Below are positions 46,494 to 56,079 of a stretch of DNA of 64,000 bases, one piece after another. The DNA comes from CAUZIZ01 sp965222655 (GTDB lineage: Bacteria; Acidobacteriota; UBA6911; RPQK01; JAJDTT01). Numbering within the stretch: position 1 is the first letter of the stretch; each line of letters opens with the position of its first letter. Position numbers and translations under genes: made by a program. The notes under the pieces are model-generated. The model worked only from the letters and a program-made list of their open reading frames with translations, searched no databases and was not told the origin of the DNA. The stretch covers positions 62,001-126,000 of the forward strand of contig CBDCUP010000021.1 of NCBI GenBank assembly GCA_965222655.1. The letters are read 5' to 3'.

Positions 46494-49400
46494 TGGCGGA
46501 GCTCTGTAAACCCCTCAACCCCCTGCAGCGAGATGGAACCAGCCAGCGCCAACGCCTGGTGGCTGCCCTGGCGCCTTCCTACGTCTCCGTCGATGAGCGC
46601 GATCTGAGTGATCTCCTCATCTATAGCCACAAATACGCTGCCTTGCTTCGTCACTACACCCTTTCCAACAGTCAGGGAGGGGATTGGGTCGAGTTCATCG
46701 AACACGATATCAGCACGCTGGTAGCTCTTATCGGAGACACCGATTGCGCCAAGATAAGATCGAACTTTGAGGATGCGGTAGCGGCTGTATCCGAGGCGGC
46801 AGCGGCGAACAGGCCGGCCGCCTATGCCGCGCTCTTCCCGCTGGTGCTGGATGTTTCGAAGTTATTCGACGATTGGTATCGGGATTCGATCGAAGGTCTG
46901 TCCTTGCGGACCGCACTCACCCGGCTGATCGGCTCGGTCCTGAGTGACAGCTTGAGAGCAGTGCTCTCGCAAGCCGCGAGCGCCGAGCAGGTTGGAATCG
47001 TTCTGGAAGCAATCGACACCGCAAGATATAGCAACATCTGGGAATTGGGCGAGATTCAAAGCGATCCCTCGCTGTTCCCCTCGGGTGGCCCTCCTGCTTC
47101 GGAAGAAGACTTGTTGAACGCCGCCCAGCAGCTCAAGATGGTCTTCGATCGGTTTCAGGAAGCCCTGCTGTTTCTGGTGGGCGAATCGCCCTCTTATTTC
47201 GAGGAGACACTCCAGAGTTATCCCGAGCACCAGCCCCAGATCGCTCTCTTCCTCGCCTTCCTCCAGATCTTCGAGGTGGCTCAGGACCATCTCAACACGA
47301 TCACTGCCGAGCATTTGAGGTTCTACTATCAGGATGTACTCCGCCTGGAGGCCAAGCCCCAGACTCCCGACCAGGTTCACGTTCTGTTCGAGCTGGCCAA
47401 GAACGCATCACCCCACAGGGCAGCGGCCGAAACCCTTCTCAAGGCCGGCAAGGACGCCACTGGTGTCGATCTCCTTTATGCGACAGCCGACGAGATCGTC
47501 GTCAATTCGGCCAGCCTGGATCAGGTAGATGGTCTGAAGACGGTTTTCGTCGACAAGCAAGAGGGAAGCGGGGTTGTCAAGAACGTCTATGCTGCCGGTG
47601 ACGCAGATTCCAGCGACGGATTGGGCGAGGAGATCGAAGACGAGGAGGGAAAATGGGAGACCTTCGGTTCCGTCGACATGCCCGCCGCCAGCATTGGTTT
47701 TGCGGTGTCTTCTCCTCTCTTTCTACTGGCGGAGGGATCGCGTCACGCAAGGATATCGCTTCATTTCGGCTCGCCTTTCGACCTTCATGGAGCCGAAGAG
47801 AAGGAAGTTGTCAGCGAGCTCATACATAACGTCAAGGTCTCGGCCAGCGGCGAAAAAGGCTGGTTGGATCTCGAGATCGCTGACGTCGAGCTAGGCGAGA
47901 GTTCGATCACCTATGAGCTCGAACTGGATGCGGGGGCAGCGGCCATCGTCGCCTACAACGATGAGGTGCTGCTAGCCGGCTTCGATACCACGGGACCCAC
48001 GATTCGCTTTCTCCTCGATAGCGAAGGTCTTTCTGCCAGAGATCAGTTTGACCTGAGCCAGGTCTGTGATGTGGAGGACTACAGCGACGCCACTGCGCTC
48101 TACGATAGAGGTGCCCTGGTGCGCTACGAGGCTGAGGTCTATCGGGCGCTGAGTCAGGTTGAACAGGGTTTCCGGCCTCCCGATTTCCCAGACCGTTGGG
48201 CCCTGATCGAGCGCTCGTATCCCTACAAGTACTTCCAGGGTCTGGAGTTGAGTCAGCTTGACATCTCGGTCGAAGTCGGTGCCGTGACGGACAGCACGGG
48301 CACTGGGATGAAGGACCTGATCCTGGAGAACGATGTCGGCGTACTCGATCCGGCCAAGCCCTTTTGGGTCATCCGGTAAATGGGGAGGTGGGGACGTGGT
48401 TGGCACCTTCCGGATCCCAAATCTGCTCCCCGTTCGCTTGTCCATATAGTCGGCTGCAGTAGCAGAGGCCGTGGGAACTGTGGAAAACTCCGAGCGACAT
48501 CGAACCGGGCCAGCAAGCCCGTGATACGGAGTTTTCCAAGCGCTGTGCGAACGGTGGAAAAACAACTGCGAGCACTTGCCAGTTCTCCTCCAGAACTACT
48601 TGTTTTTCCACGGTTTGCATAGTGCGGCAGTTTCCATGGCCTACCTTTGACTGGCGGCACCTCCCCATTTACCGGATGAACCGCCCTTTTTTCCTTTCGG
48701 TGCGTCCCCGCGATCCCGCAGCAGCTTTCTGATCGGGAACCCCGAGGTCTTTCAGAAACCGCTCACCGACTTACAACTCGCGTTCGAGTGGGCCGACCTC
48801 CCGACGGTGAACTTCAGCGCTCACTATCAGGGCTACAACACCCTTGTCGGGACGCTTTCCACTCCCGATGTGTCCGGGAATGAAGCCTTCAAAGCGGACG
48901 TCGAGATCTTGCTAGATGGCCAGTGGGTGAAGCTGGCTGAGAGCCAGGCGTTGTTCACTCCCTCGGGCTCTAGCGCCGCGCCCGATGAGAAGCGGAATCT
49001 GTCGCTCCAGCTGGACGAAGACAGCTTCGACTCCGACCCCAATCTGGAGTCGTTTGAGCACTTTGGAACGACTCTGCGTCAAGGCTTTCTCAGGCTGAAG
49101 CTCACCAACGATTTTCTTCACAGCGAGTACCCCAGGCTGCTTGCACAGACTGCGAGTGCTGGTGGCACGATTCCGAACGCTCCCTACACGCCCTTGATAG
49201 CAGGCTTGACCCTCTCCTACAGGGCAAGCGAAACGATTGATTTCACCGTTCTCTCGGACGAGGACTTCGACAACCGGGTCGAGCGCCTGTTTCAGATCAC
49301 CCCTTTCGGTCAGATGGAGATCTTCCCCATAGCCGACGATCCTGCCGCGGTGAGTGTGCCGATCGAGCGGAGCCTGATTCCGGAGTTCCCGGTGACGGTT

Positions 49401-50825
49401 AACGATTCTCTGGGCAGTAGTCAGATAAAGACCGCCGAGGGAACTCTCTACGTCGGTATCAAGGGACTGACGCCTCCTCAGAATCTGGCTCTGCTGTTCC
49501 AGGTGGCCGAGGGGAGTGAGGATCCTCAACTGGGTGCTCAGGAGATTGTCTGGTCCTACCTGGTGCTCAATCGATGGGTCGACTTCAAGACCACCCAGAT
49601 CCTCTCCGACAAGACCAATGGGCTCCTGACCTCTGGTGTCGTCAAGCTGGAGATTCCCAGAGCTGCAACCGCCAAGAACTCTATGCTGATCACCGGCTTG
49701 CACTGGGTGAAGGCCAGCGTCGCGAACGATTCGGCGGCAGTTCCACGGTTGGTCGACGTGCGGACTCAGTCTGTACTGGCACGCTTTGGCGACAATGGCA
49801 ATGACCCCAATCATCTAGGCCAGCCGCTCGAGGCTGGTGCAATTGCGAAAATGAAGGTCCGCGAGGCAGCGATCAAGAGCGTCAGCCAGCCTTATGCGTC
49901 GTTTGGAGGCCGGATGCAGGAGCAGTCCGAGGCCTTCAATATCCGGGTCAGCGAGCGACTTCGCCACAAGGGTCGGGCGATTACCATTTTTGACTACGAG
50001 CGGCTGGTATTGGAGGAGTTTCCAGAGGTTTACAAGGTCAAGTGCATCAACCACACGAGCATGGACTGCGAACTCGATCCGGGTCACGTCAAACTGGTCG
50101 TGGTTCCTGATCTGCGCAACAAGAATGCCGTTGATCCGCTACGTCCCCGGTTGAGCCTGAACAAACTCGAGGAGATCAAGGCCTACCTCTCCGACATCTC
50201 TTCAGATTTCGTCACACTCGAAGTAGGCAATCCGGACTATGAGCAGCTTCAAGTGCGGTTTTCGGTGCTGTTCCAGCCCGGACGGGACAAGGGGCTCTAT
50301 ACGGCGGAGCTGGAACAGGACATCATCAAGTTCCTTTCGCCCTGGCTCTATGACGATGTCGCGGACTTGACCTTTGGAGGCCGAATTCACCGCTCCTGGA
50401 TTCTCAATCACGTCGAGGAGCTCGAATATGTCGACTTCGTGACCGACTTTCGGCTCGATCACATCGTCACCGAGAGCCTGGTGCATCGGGATGTGGAGGA
50501 GGCTTTGGCCACCACCTCGAGCGCTGCGCTGGTGTCGTCGGCGCTCCATGTTATCGATCACATTCTGTCTACGTGTAAAGACGAGGGGGCGCCAGTGCTT
50601 TCCCCTCCTGATGAATCACCGCCGATAGTGCCGTCGAGACAAAGAGGATACCTGGGGAATGTCAGCACCAGGGAGCTGCATGATCTCTCCAATCTGACGC
50701 CCCAGTGTCAGATCGATGAGATTGCGATCGACAGGCGATACCACTTCGGCAACGTCACGGCGGCGAAGGCCATGGGATACGACGTGTGTGCCTACTGCTT
50801 CAGTCGGGAGGAGTCCAAGAGGTGA
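46493..50825 (+). pseudogene. eCIS large baseplate protein (J/gp6-like), split by a MITE
   Basis: As it stands the gene reads 628 codons to a stop inside the MITE (48379). The frame resumes at 48684. Removing the MITE and one target copy (48366-48690) joins 46493-48365 to 48691-50825 as one 1335-aa frame across DPAKPFFPFGASPRS. That segment plus SSFLIGNPEVFQKPLTDLQL and VEWADLP-type sequence is the conserved eCIS baseplate motif. A C-terminal HKGRAITIFDYERLVLEEFP is another. In Afp-type particles this forms the wedge (Afp11/12). The 3' part could start at GTG 48807 but lacks a ribosome site. Confidence 0.9.
48366..48682 (+). repeat. ISL3-related MITE, copy 6, subfamily B, inside the baseplate gene
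   Basis: 317 bp, complete ends GGGTCATCCGGTAAATGGGG and (from the right) GGTTCATCCGGTAAATGGGG. Perfect 8-bp target duplication GCCCTTTT (48358-48365, 48683-48690). Subfamily B markers ACATCGAACCGGG and CCATATAG. It brings an in-frame stop (TAA 48377-48379) to the baseplate gene. Confidence 0.95.
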
Positions 50826-50855
50826 GTAGATGATGTCTGCTACGAGGAAGAAACT

Positions 50856-51065
50856 TTGGTTAGGTCTGCCGTGATTGTCGCTACCGCTTCTGACAGAGCC
50901 GTGACTGCAAAGGAGCGGTCCCGATCACCGATCGGGACATGCGACGAAAAGGGACCAATGGGCCACCGTCCGTTTGGTCCGTTGCTTCCGGCATCGGTAT
51001 GCCGGGACCGCTCCTTCGCAGTCACGGCTCTGTTATTGGCGGCTCTTGCAGGATCTTCTAACCAA
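50856..51065. repeat. Palindromic repeat element, eCIS copy 2
   Basis: 210 bp, outer ends TTGGTTAGG and CTAACCAA, inner stem GACAGAGCCGTGACTGCAAA and its complement. Same family as 43096-43309 in the opposite orientation. It lies just after the first baseplate gene and directly before the ISL3 insertion. Confidence 0.8.
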
Positions 51066-51073
51066 TGAAGTTT

Positions 51074-52792
51074 GGGTCATCCGGCAAATGGGGAGGTGGG
51101 TGGTGCGCTTGCTATTGAGATCCGGTCTAATCCGGTCTATTTTTGCTCTGGAATTCTCCTAAAAGATATATATCAGTAGCAGCAGAGGCTGTGGGAACTG
51201 TGGAAAACTCCGAGCAGTCATCGAGCCGGGCCAGCACCCCCGTGATTCGGAGTTTTCCAAGCGTTGTGCGAACGGTGGAAAAACGATTGCGACGCTTTTC
51301 GGCCTAGCGCTGGAGCTGGTTGTTTTTCCACGGTTTGCACATCGCGGCAGTTTCCATAGCCTTCCCCCGTTCAGGCAGAAAGAGGCGGCCTTCAGCCTCG
51401 ATCAAAAGAATCCGGATCGCGCGTTAGCGCTACCTCAACCTCTGCTCCCGTAACGAGCCTTGCGAAGCTGCAAGGGCGAGGCAGAGCCGGTCGATGGGGA
51501 TTGACCGGCGCCGCCATGTCAGGCATCCTCGGCGATTTTGGCAAACCCGGAGGACCGATCATGGCGACGACTAGCTACTTGTACCACACCCTCGGATTGA
51601 AGGGCTATGTTCACCAACGCACGGACTATCGCGGCGGCGGCGTATTTCACCACGTCGAACTGGCTCCGCACAAGCGCCGGTGTCGCAACTGCAGTGCCCG
51701 CTGGAACCGGCTTCAGCTGCAAGGCTGCTTCCAGCGCTGCATCCGCACTCTACCGGTGGCGACCCGCCACCAGTTCGTGGTCCTGCATGGCCACCGGCAA
51801 TCCTGCAGCCAGTGCGACCAGACCCTTCGCGAGCCGATTGCCTTCGCTCAGGGCAAACGGCGCTACACGAACGCCTTCGCCCAGTACGTGGTCCAGCTGT
51901 GCCGCATCGCCACCATCAAAGCCGTTGCCCGCTTGCTGGGCGTGGGCTGGGACCTCGTCAAAGAGATCCATAAGGAGCATCTGGGGCAGCGCCTCAAGAA
52001 GCGCAAGCTGTCTCAACTGCGCTATCTGGCGATCGATGAGTTCGCTACCCACAGCGGGCACCTCTACATGACGGTGGTGCTGGACCTGGAAAGTGGCCAG
52101 ATCGTCTCCCTACACGAAGGCAAAGACGCCCAGGCGCTGGTGGCCTGCCTGCGCCACCTCAAAGGCCGCTGCAAGTCCCTGCGCGCCATTGCCATCGACA
52201 TGTCCGACGCCTACCGCAAGGCCATTCGCCAGGTCTTCGCCGGCAAGGTCGATGTCGTGCACGACCCCTACCACGTCGTCGCACTGGCCAACCAGGCCAT
52301 TGACCAGACCCGCCGCTCCATGATGCGCAAACTGGAAACGGGCCGCAAACAGCTCCTCAAAGGAACCCGCTTTCTCTTGTTACGAGGGCTGGAAAACCTC
52401 AACGAGCGCTCCCTGGAACACCTCATGCAACTCATGGAAATCAATGAGCCACTCTATCAGGCCTACCTCCTCAAGGAGGAGATCCGCCACTTTTGGAACC
52501 TCCCCGACTCAGCGGCCGGCAACGCCTTCCTGGATGCCTGGATCGAGCAGGCTTACAGCATCGGCAACCAGTTCTTCGCCCGGCTCGCCCGCACCCTCCA
52601 CCGGCATCGCCCCGGACTACTCGACTACTTCAAGCACCGCATCTCAACCGGCCCCCTCGAAGGACTCAACAACAAGATTAAGGTCCTCAAAAGACGAGCC
52701 TATGGCTTCAGAGACATGGACTACTTCAAGCTTAACCTCTACTTCATCCATGAGGACCTGGCCACTTGACCTCCCCATTTACCGGAAGAACC
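51074..52792 (+). mobile_element. ISL3-family insertion sequence, probable parent of the MITEs
   Basis: 1719 bp. Ends GGGTCATCCGGCAAATGGGG and, from the right, GGTTCTTCCGGTAAATGGGG, nearly the same as the MITE ends. Perfect 8-bp target duplication TGAAGTTT (51066-51073, 52793-52800). The region 51177-51360 before the transposase repeats the MITE interior, including CGGAGTTTTCC and GGTGGAAAAAC hairpin arms, with some divergence. It sits between the two large baseplate genes. Confidence 0.93.
51561..52769 (+). CDS. ISL3-family transposase
   Basis: 402 aa from ATG 51561, chosen for GGAGG 8 bases upstream and the typical start MATTSYLYHTLGLKGY. A zinc-finger region has paired cysteines (CRNC, CSQC). 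The DDE core: YLAIDEFATHSGHLYMTVVL (first Asp), AIAIDMSDAYRKAIRQVF (second Asp), VHDPYHVVALANQAIDQTRR, and STGPLEGLNNKIKVLKRRAY with catalytic Glu. Intact, so it could act on the MITEs in trans. Confidence 0.94.
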   Translation: MATTSYLYHTLGLKGYVHQRTDYRGGGVFHHVELAPHKRRCRNCSARWNRLQLQGCFQRCIRTLPVATRHQFVVLHGHRQSCSQCDQTLREPIAFAQGKRRYTNAFAQYVVQLCRIATIKAVARLLGVGWDLVKEIHKEHLGQRLKKRKLSQLRYLAIDEFATHSGHLYMTVVLDLESGQIVSLHEGKDAQALVACLRHLKGRCKSLRAIAIDMSDAYRKAIRQVFAGKVDVVHDPYHVVALANQAIDQTRRSMMRKLETGRKQLLKGTRFLLLRGLENLNERSLEHLMQLMEINEPLYQAYLLKEEIRHFWNLPDSAAGNAFLDAWIEQAYSIGNQFFARLARTLHRHRPGLLDYFKHRISTGPLEGLNNKIKVLKRRAYGFRDMDYFKLNLYFIHEDLAT

Positions 52793-52844
52793 TGAAGTTT
52801 CGGCTTTGGCTCCTTCTTCGAGAGGAGCACGTGCTGCGAACGTA

Positions 52845-55800
52845 ATGGGTAACGGAAGCTTCATCATCAAAAAACCCCAGCTGCTGCCGAGCCAGGACTA
52901 CCCCTTCCTGCGCGCGAAGGGACTGGAGCATATCGAGCGGCTGGCTCATCGCCTCTGGACCGACTACAACGTCCACGACCCCGGCATCACGATACTCGAG
53001 CTCCTCAGCTACGCCATTACGGATCTTGGATATCGGACCGGGCAGGATATTCGGGATCTGCTTACTGAAGACGATAACGGCGTACCGGTCAACCGCAGCA
53101 ACTTCCATACAGCGCTAGAGATCTTCCCCTGCAACCCGGTCTCGTTCAGCGATCTGCGCAAGCTTCTGATCGACATCAACGGAGTCCGCAATGCCTGGAT
53201 CGAAGCGCATCAGTCGGTGGTGTACTGTGTGCACCACCCCGACCAGGAACTGATCGACTGTCCGGGCGAAGAGTCCAGGGATGTGACCAAGAATCCTCCC
53301 TTGAACGGACTTTTCGATGTCTTCATCGAATTCGAAGACTTCGTAGAAAAAAGACGGATGATTCTAGTCGGAGAGCAGGAGCAGGGAAGTGGAGACTTCA
53401 TTTCCACCGGTGGGAGGGGGATCGGATTCGAAACAGCTTACGGATTGACCCTCACGGCGGTGACCGTTTTTGCTCAGTCGGACGGTGAAGTGAAGTTGAG
53501 GCTGCTCGATACGGACGCTACGGTGCTGTATAGCCGCACATTTGAGGTGCAGGCAGGAGCGAATCGGCTGGAGGCCGAATTCGTGGTTCCCGCGGGCAGC
53601 GGCTACCGTCTCGAGACCGAGGGATCCACGGTGAAGCTCTACCGGGAGCCGAGCGGTGACTGGCCCTATGTGCCCGGCTCGTCTGGCGATGAGGTCGAAG
53701 GAGGCGACGCGCACCTGATCAAGCTCCTCAGCGGCACCCAGGGCGAGAATCCTCTGCAGGGTTACTTTTTCTTCTACCGCTGGGAGATTGATTACGCAGT
53801 CCTGCCACCTGCTCAGTTTCCGAACGCTGCTCCTGGCTTCCTGACTCAAACGGCTACGATCACGCGGGGAGACGTCCGGCTGGGAGTGCGCGAGCGTCTG
53901 TACAGCCACCGGAATCTCTGTGAGGACTTCGTCAACGTCTGTGATCTGGCCAAAGAAGAGATCGCTGTTTGTGCGGACATCGAAGTCTCGGCCAGCGCCG
54001 ACGTAGAGGAGGTGCTGGCCACGATCTTCTACCAGATCGAGAAGCATGTCTCGCCAGCGGTCAATTTCTACACCATCGACGAGCTGCTCGATCGCGGGCT
54101 CAGCATGGACCGTATCTTCGAAGGGCCTGCCCTCGACCACGGCTTCATCGATGACGAGGAGTTTCGTCAAATTGAACGCCGCTGTGATCTTCGTACCTCG
54201 GACTTGATCCAGATCATAATGGATGTCCCCGATGTGATCTCCGTGAAGGAGATTTCGCTGCTCAGTTTCATCGACGGAAATTTCCGGATTCAGGAGAACT
54301 GGGTACTCAATCTGGCCAGCGATCGCTTCAGGGTACCCGACTTCAGCGTCGAGAGGTCCAAGGTCATCTTCTATCGGGACGAGTTGCCCTACTACGCAAA
54401 TGTTGGACGGGTCGCTGCGCTGATTGAGGAAAAGAAGGCAGGTGACCTTCACTCCAAGTTGAAAGGACACGAGCGCGATCTACCGATCCCGGTTGGGGAA
54501 CACAAGGATCTGGAAGACTACTACCCGATCCAGAACGAACTACCCCCCACTTATCGAGTCGGCAACATCCGCGTAGCGGAATCTGATTCTCCCCAGCGCA
54601 AAGCCCAGTCCCGCCAGTTGAAGGCTTTTCTGCTCTTCTTCGAACAGATTCTGGCGAACTATCTATCCCAGCTGGCGCACGTTCGACACCTCTTCTCCTG
54701 GGAGAAGGCGCCGCTCGATACCTACTTTACCCAGACGGTCAGGCAAATTGCGGATGTGGAAGATATCTATGCAAAGGATTTTCTCTCCTTGCCGGCCGTC
54801 TTGGATTCCATCATCGAGGATCAAGAAATAGCGGTGGATCGCAAGAATCGGTTCCTGGAACACCTGATTGCCCGCTTCGCGGAGGACTTCACTGACTACA
54901 GTCTGCTGACTTACTCAATTCAAGGCCAGGGAGCAGGGAAGGCCCTGATTGATGACAAGGAAGCCTTTCTGAAGAATTACCCGCGACTAAGCAGTGAGCG
55001 AGGCACTGGATACGACTTTCGCTATCCGAATTGTCCCCAAAACCTTTCTGGTTTCCAGCGCCGAGTCTACCTGATGCTGGGGATCGAGGAGGTGACGGTG
55101 CGGCGGCTGGCGGGCCATCGTTTCTCGCTGGACATGGTGCTGGTTGACGGCGCAGAAGAGTGGCGCTTCCAGCTCGAGGATGAAGAGGGTGGTGTTCTTT
55201 TTCGCAGCATTGCTTGCGAGACCAGGAGTTCCATCGAGGCATTGCTCGATTTTGCTTTGAGCATCGGTGGCAACATTCGCAACTACAAGCTGCGAGATGA
55301 TATCTCGGGTTTTGACCTGTTTCGTCGCTGCGATGAGCAAGCCGAAGATGAGAAGATCGGATCGACCACCTCTCCGTTCGTGTTGCCGGAAGTGATAGGG
55401 TACTTCTCCGCCTACTTCGCCTCCGAAGGCTTTCATGTCATCGAGCACATTCTTCTCCGCAAACGTACCAAAGCTGATCCTTTTCTTTCGATTCAGCTCA
55501 ATGCTCCCGGAGAGTGCGACTGCCCCGAGGTTCGGGAACCCTACTCCTTCAGGGCGACGGTTCTACTCCCCTCCTGGCCCAAGCGCTTTCGGGACCTGAA
55601 GTTTCGGCGCTTCGTCGAGGACACGCTCAGAGCGGAAGCCCCGGCGCACGTGTTTCTCCGGATCTGCTGGATCAGTCACTTTCAAATGAAGGGTTTCGAG
55701 GAATGCTATGGCCCCTGGGCCGAGGGACTCGCTTCCCTGGAGGATCGGCTGGGAGGATGTCGTTTCGATCAGAGGACCTGGGGGGCTGAAGTCAGAACGC

Positions 55801-56021
55801 CTTCCTCAATGAGTGGGCAACTTCCGCTACCAAGCTTCAAGGGGAAGAAATCCGAGAACCCGTCAGATCCCTTTGAGTACGCCGAACGTTTGGAGCGCCT
55901 GATCAAGAAGCTTCAGGGACTGGTCACGGTCTACCCTCTGGCCAGGCTCCACGATTGCCAGGAGGCAAGCGGCGACGAGCCGCAGGTAAGTCTCAATAAC
56001 ACTAGCCTGGGGACCTTCTGA
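52845..56021 (+). CDS. eCIS second large baseplate protein (J/gp47-like)
   Basis: 1058 aa from ATG 52845 (in frame with an earlier ATG at 52806 that lies just behind the IS). Residues about 42-65 read VHDPGITILELLSYAITDLG, the hallmark of this eCIS baseplate family. Later segments include VNFYTIDELLDRGLSMDRIF, SRQLKAFLLFFEQILANYLS and EGFHVIEHILLRKRTK. Predicted wedge or inner-baseplate component (Afp11/12 group). An ISL3 element now separates it from the upstream baseplate gene by 1.7 kb, which could uncouple its transcription. Confidence 0.9.
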   Translation: MGNGSFIIKKPQLLPSQDYPFLRAKGLEHIERLAHRLWTDYNVHDPGITILELLSYAITDLGYRTGQDIRDLLTEDDNGVPVNRSNFHTALEIFPCNPVSFSDLRKLLIDINGVRNAWIEAHQSVVYCVHHPDQELIDCPGEESRDVTKNPPLNGLFDVFIEFEDFVEKRRMILVGEQEQGSGDFISTGGRGIGFETAYGLTLTAVTVFAQSDGEVKLRLLDTDATVLYSRTFEVQAGANRLEAEFVVPAGSGYRLETEGSTVKLYREPSGDWPYVPGSSGDEVEGGDAHLIKLLSGTQGENPLQGYFFFYRWEIDYAVLPPAQFPNAAPGFLTQTATITRGDVRLGVRERLYSHRNLCEDFVNVCDLAKEEIAVCADIEVSASADVEEVLATIFYQIEKHVSPAVNFYTIDELLDRGLSMDRIFEGPALDHGFIDDEEFRQIERRCDLRTSDLIQIIMDVPDVISVKEISLLSFIDGNFRIQENWVLNLASDRFRVPDFSVERSKVIFYRDELPYYANVGRVAALIEEKKAGDLHSKLKGHERDLPIPVGEHKDLEDYYPIQNELPPTYRVGNIRVAESDSPQRKAQSRQLKAFLLFFEQILANYLSQLAHVRHLFSWEKAPLDTYFTQTVRQIADVEDIYAKDFLSLPAVLDSIIEDQEIAVDRKNRFLEHLIARFAEDFTDYSLLTYSIQGQGAGKALIDDKEAFLKNYPRLSSERGTGYDFRYPNCPQNLSGFQRRVYLMLGIEEVTVRRLAGHRFSLDMVLVDGAEEWRFQLEDEEGGVLFRSIACETRSSIEALLDFALSIGGNIRNYKLRDDISGFDLFRRCDEQAEDEKIGSTTSPFVLPEVIGYFSAYFASEGFHVIEHILLRKRTKADPFLSIQLNAPGECDCPEVREPYSFRATVLLPSWPKRFRDLKFRRFVEDTLRAEAPAHVFLRICWISHFQMKGFEECYGPWAEGLASLEDRLGGCRFDQRTWGAEVRTPSSMSGQLPLPSFKGKKSENPSDPFEYAERLERLIKKLQGLVTVYPLARLHDCQEASGDEPQVSLNNTSLGTF

Positions 56022-56079
56022 TGACGCGACCGCCAGTGACATTCGTCCAGGCAAAAAAAACCGTAGGGCAGGGCAGTGA

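Noticed and set aside
48807..50825. Independent second baseplate gene starting at GTG 48807
   Set aside because: The frame is open and motif-bearing upstream to the MITE edge at 48684, so it is the 3' part of one split gene.
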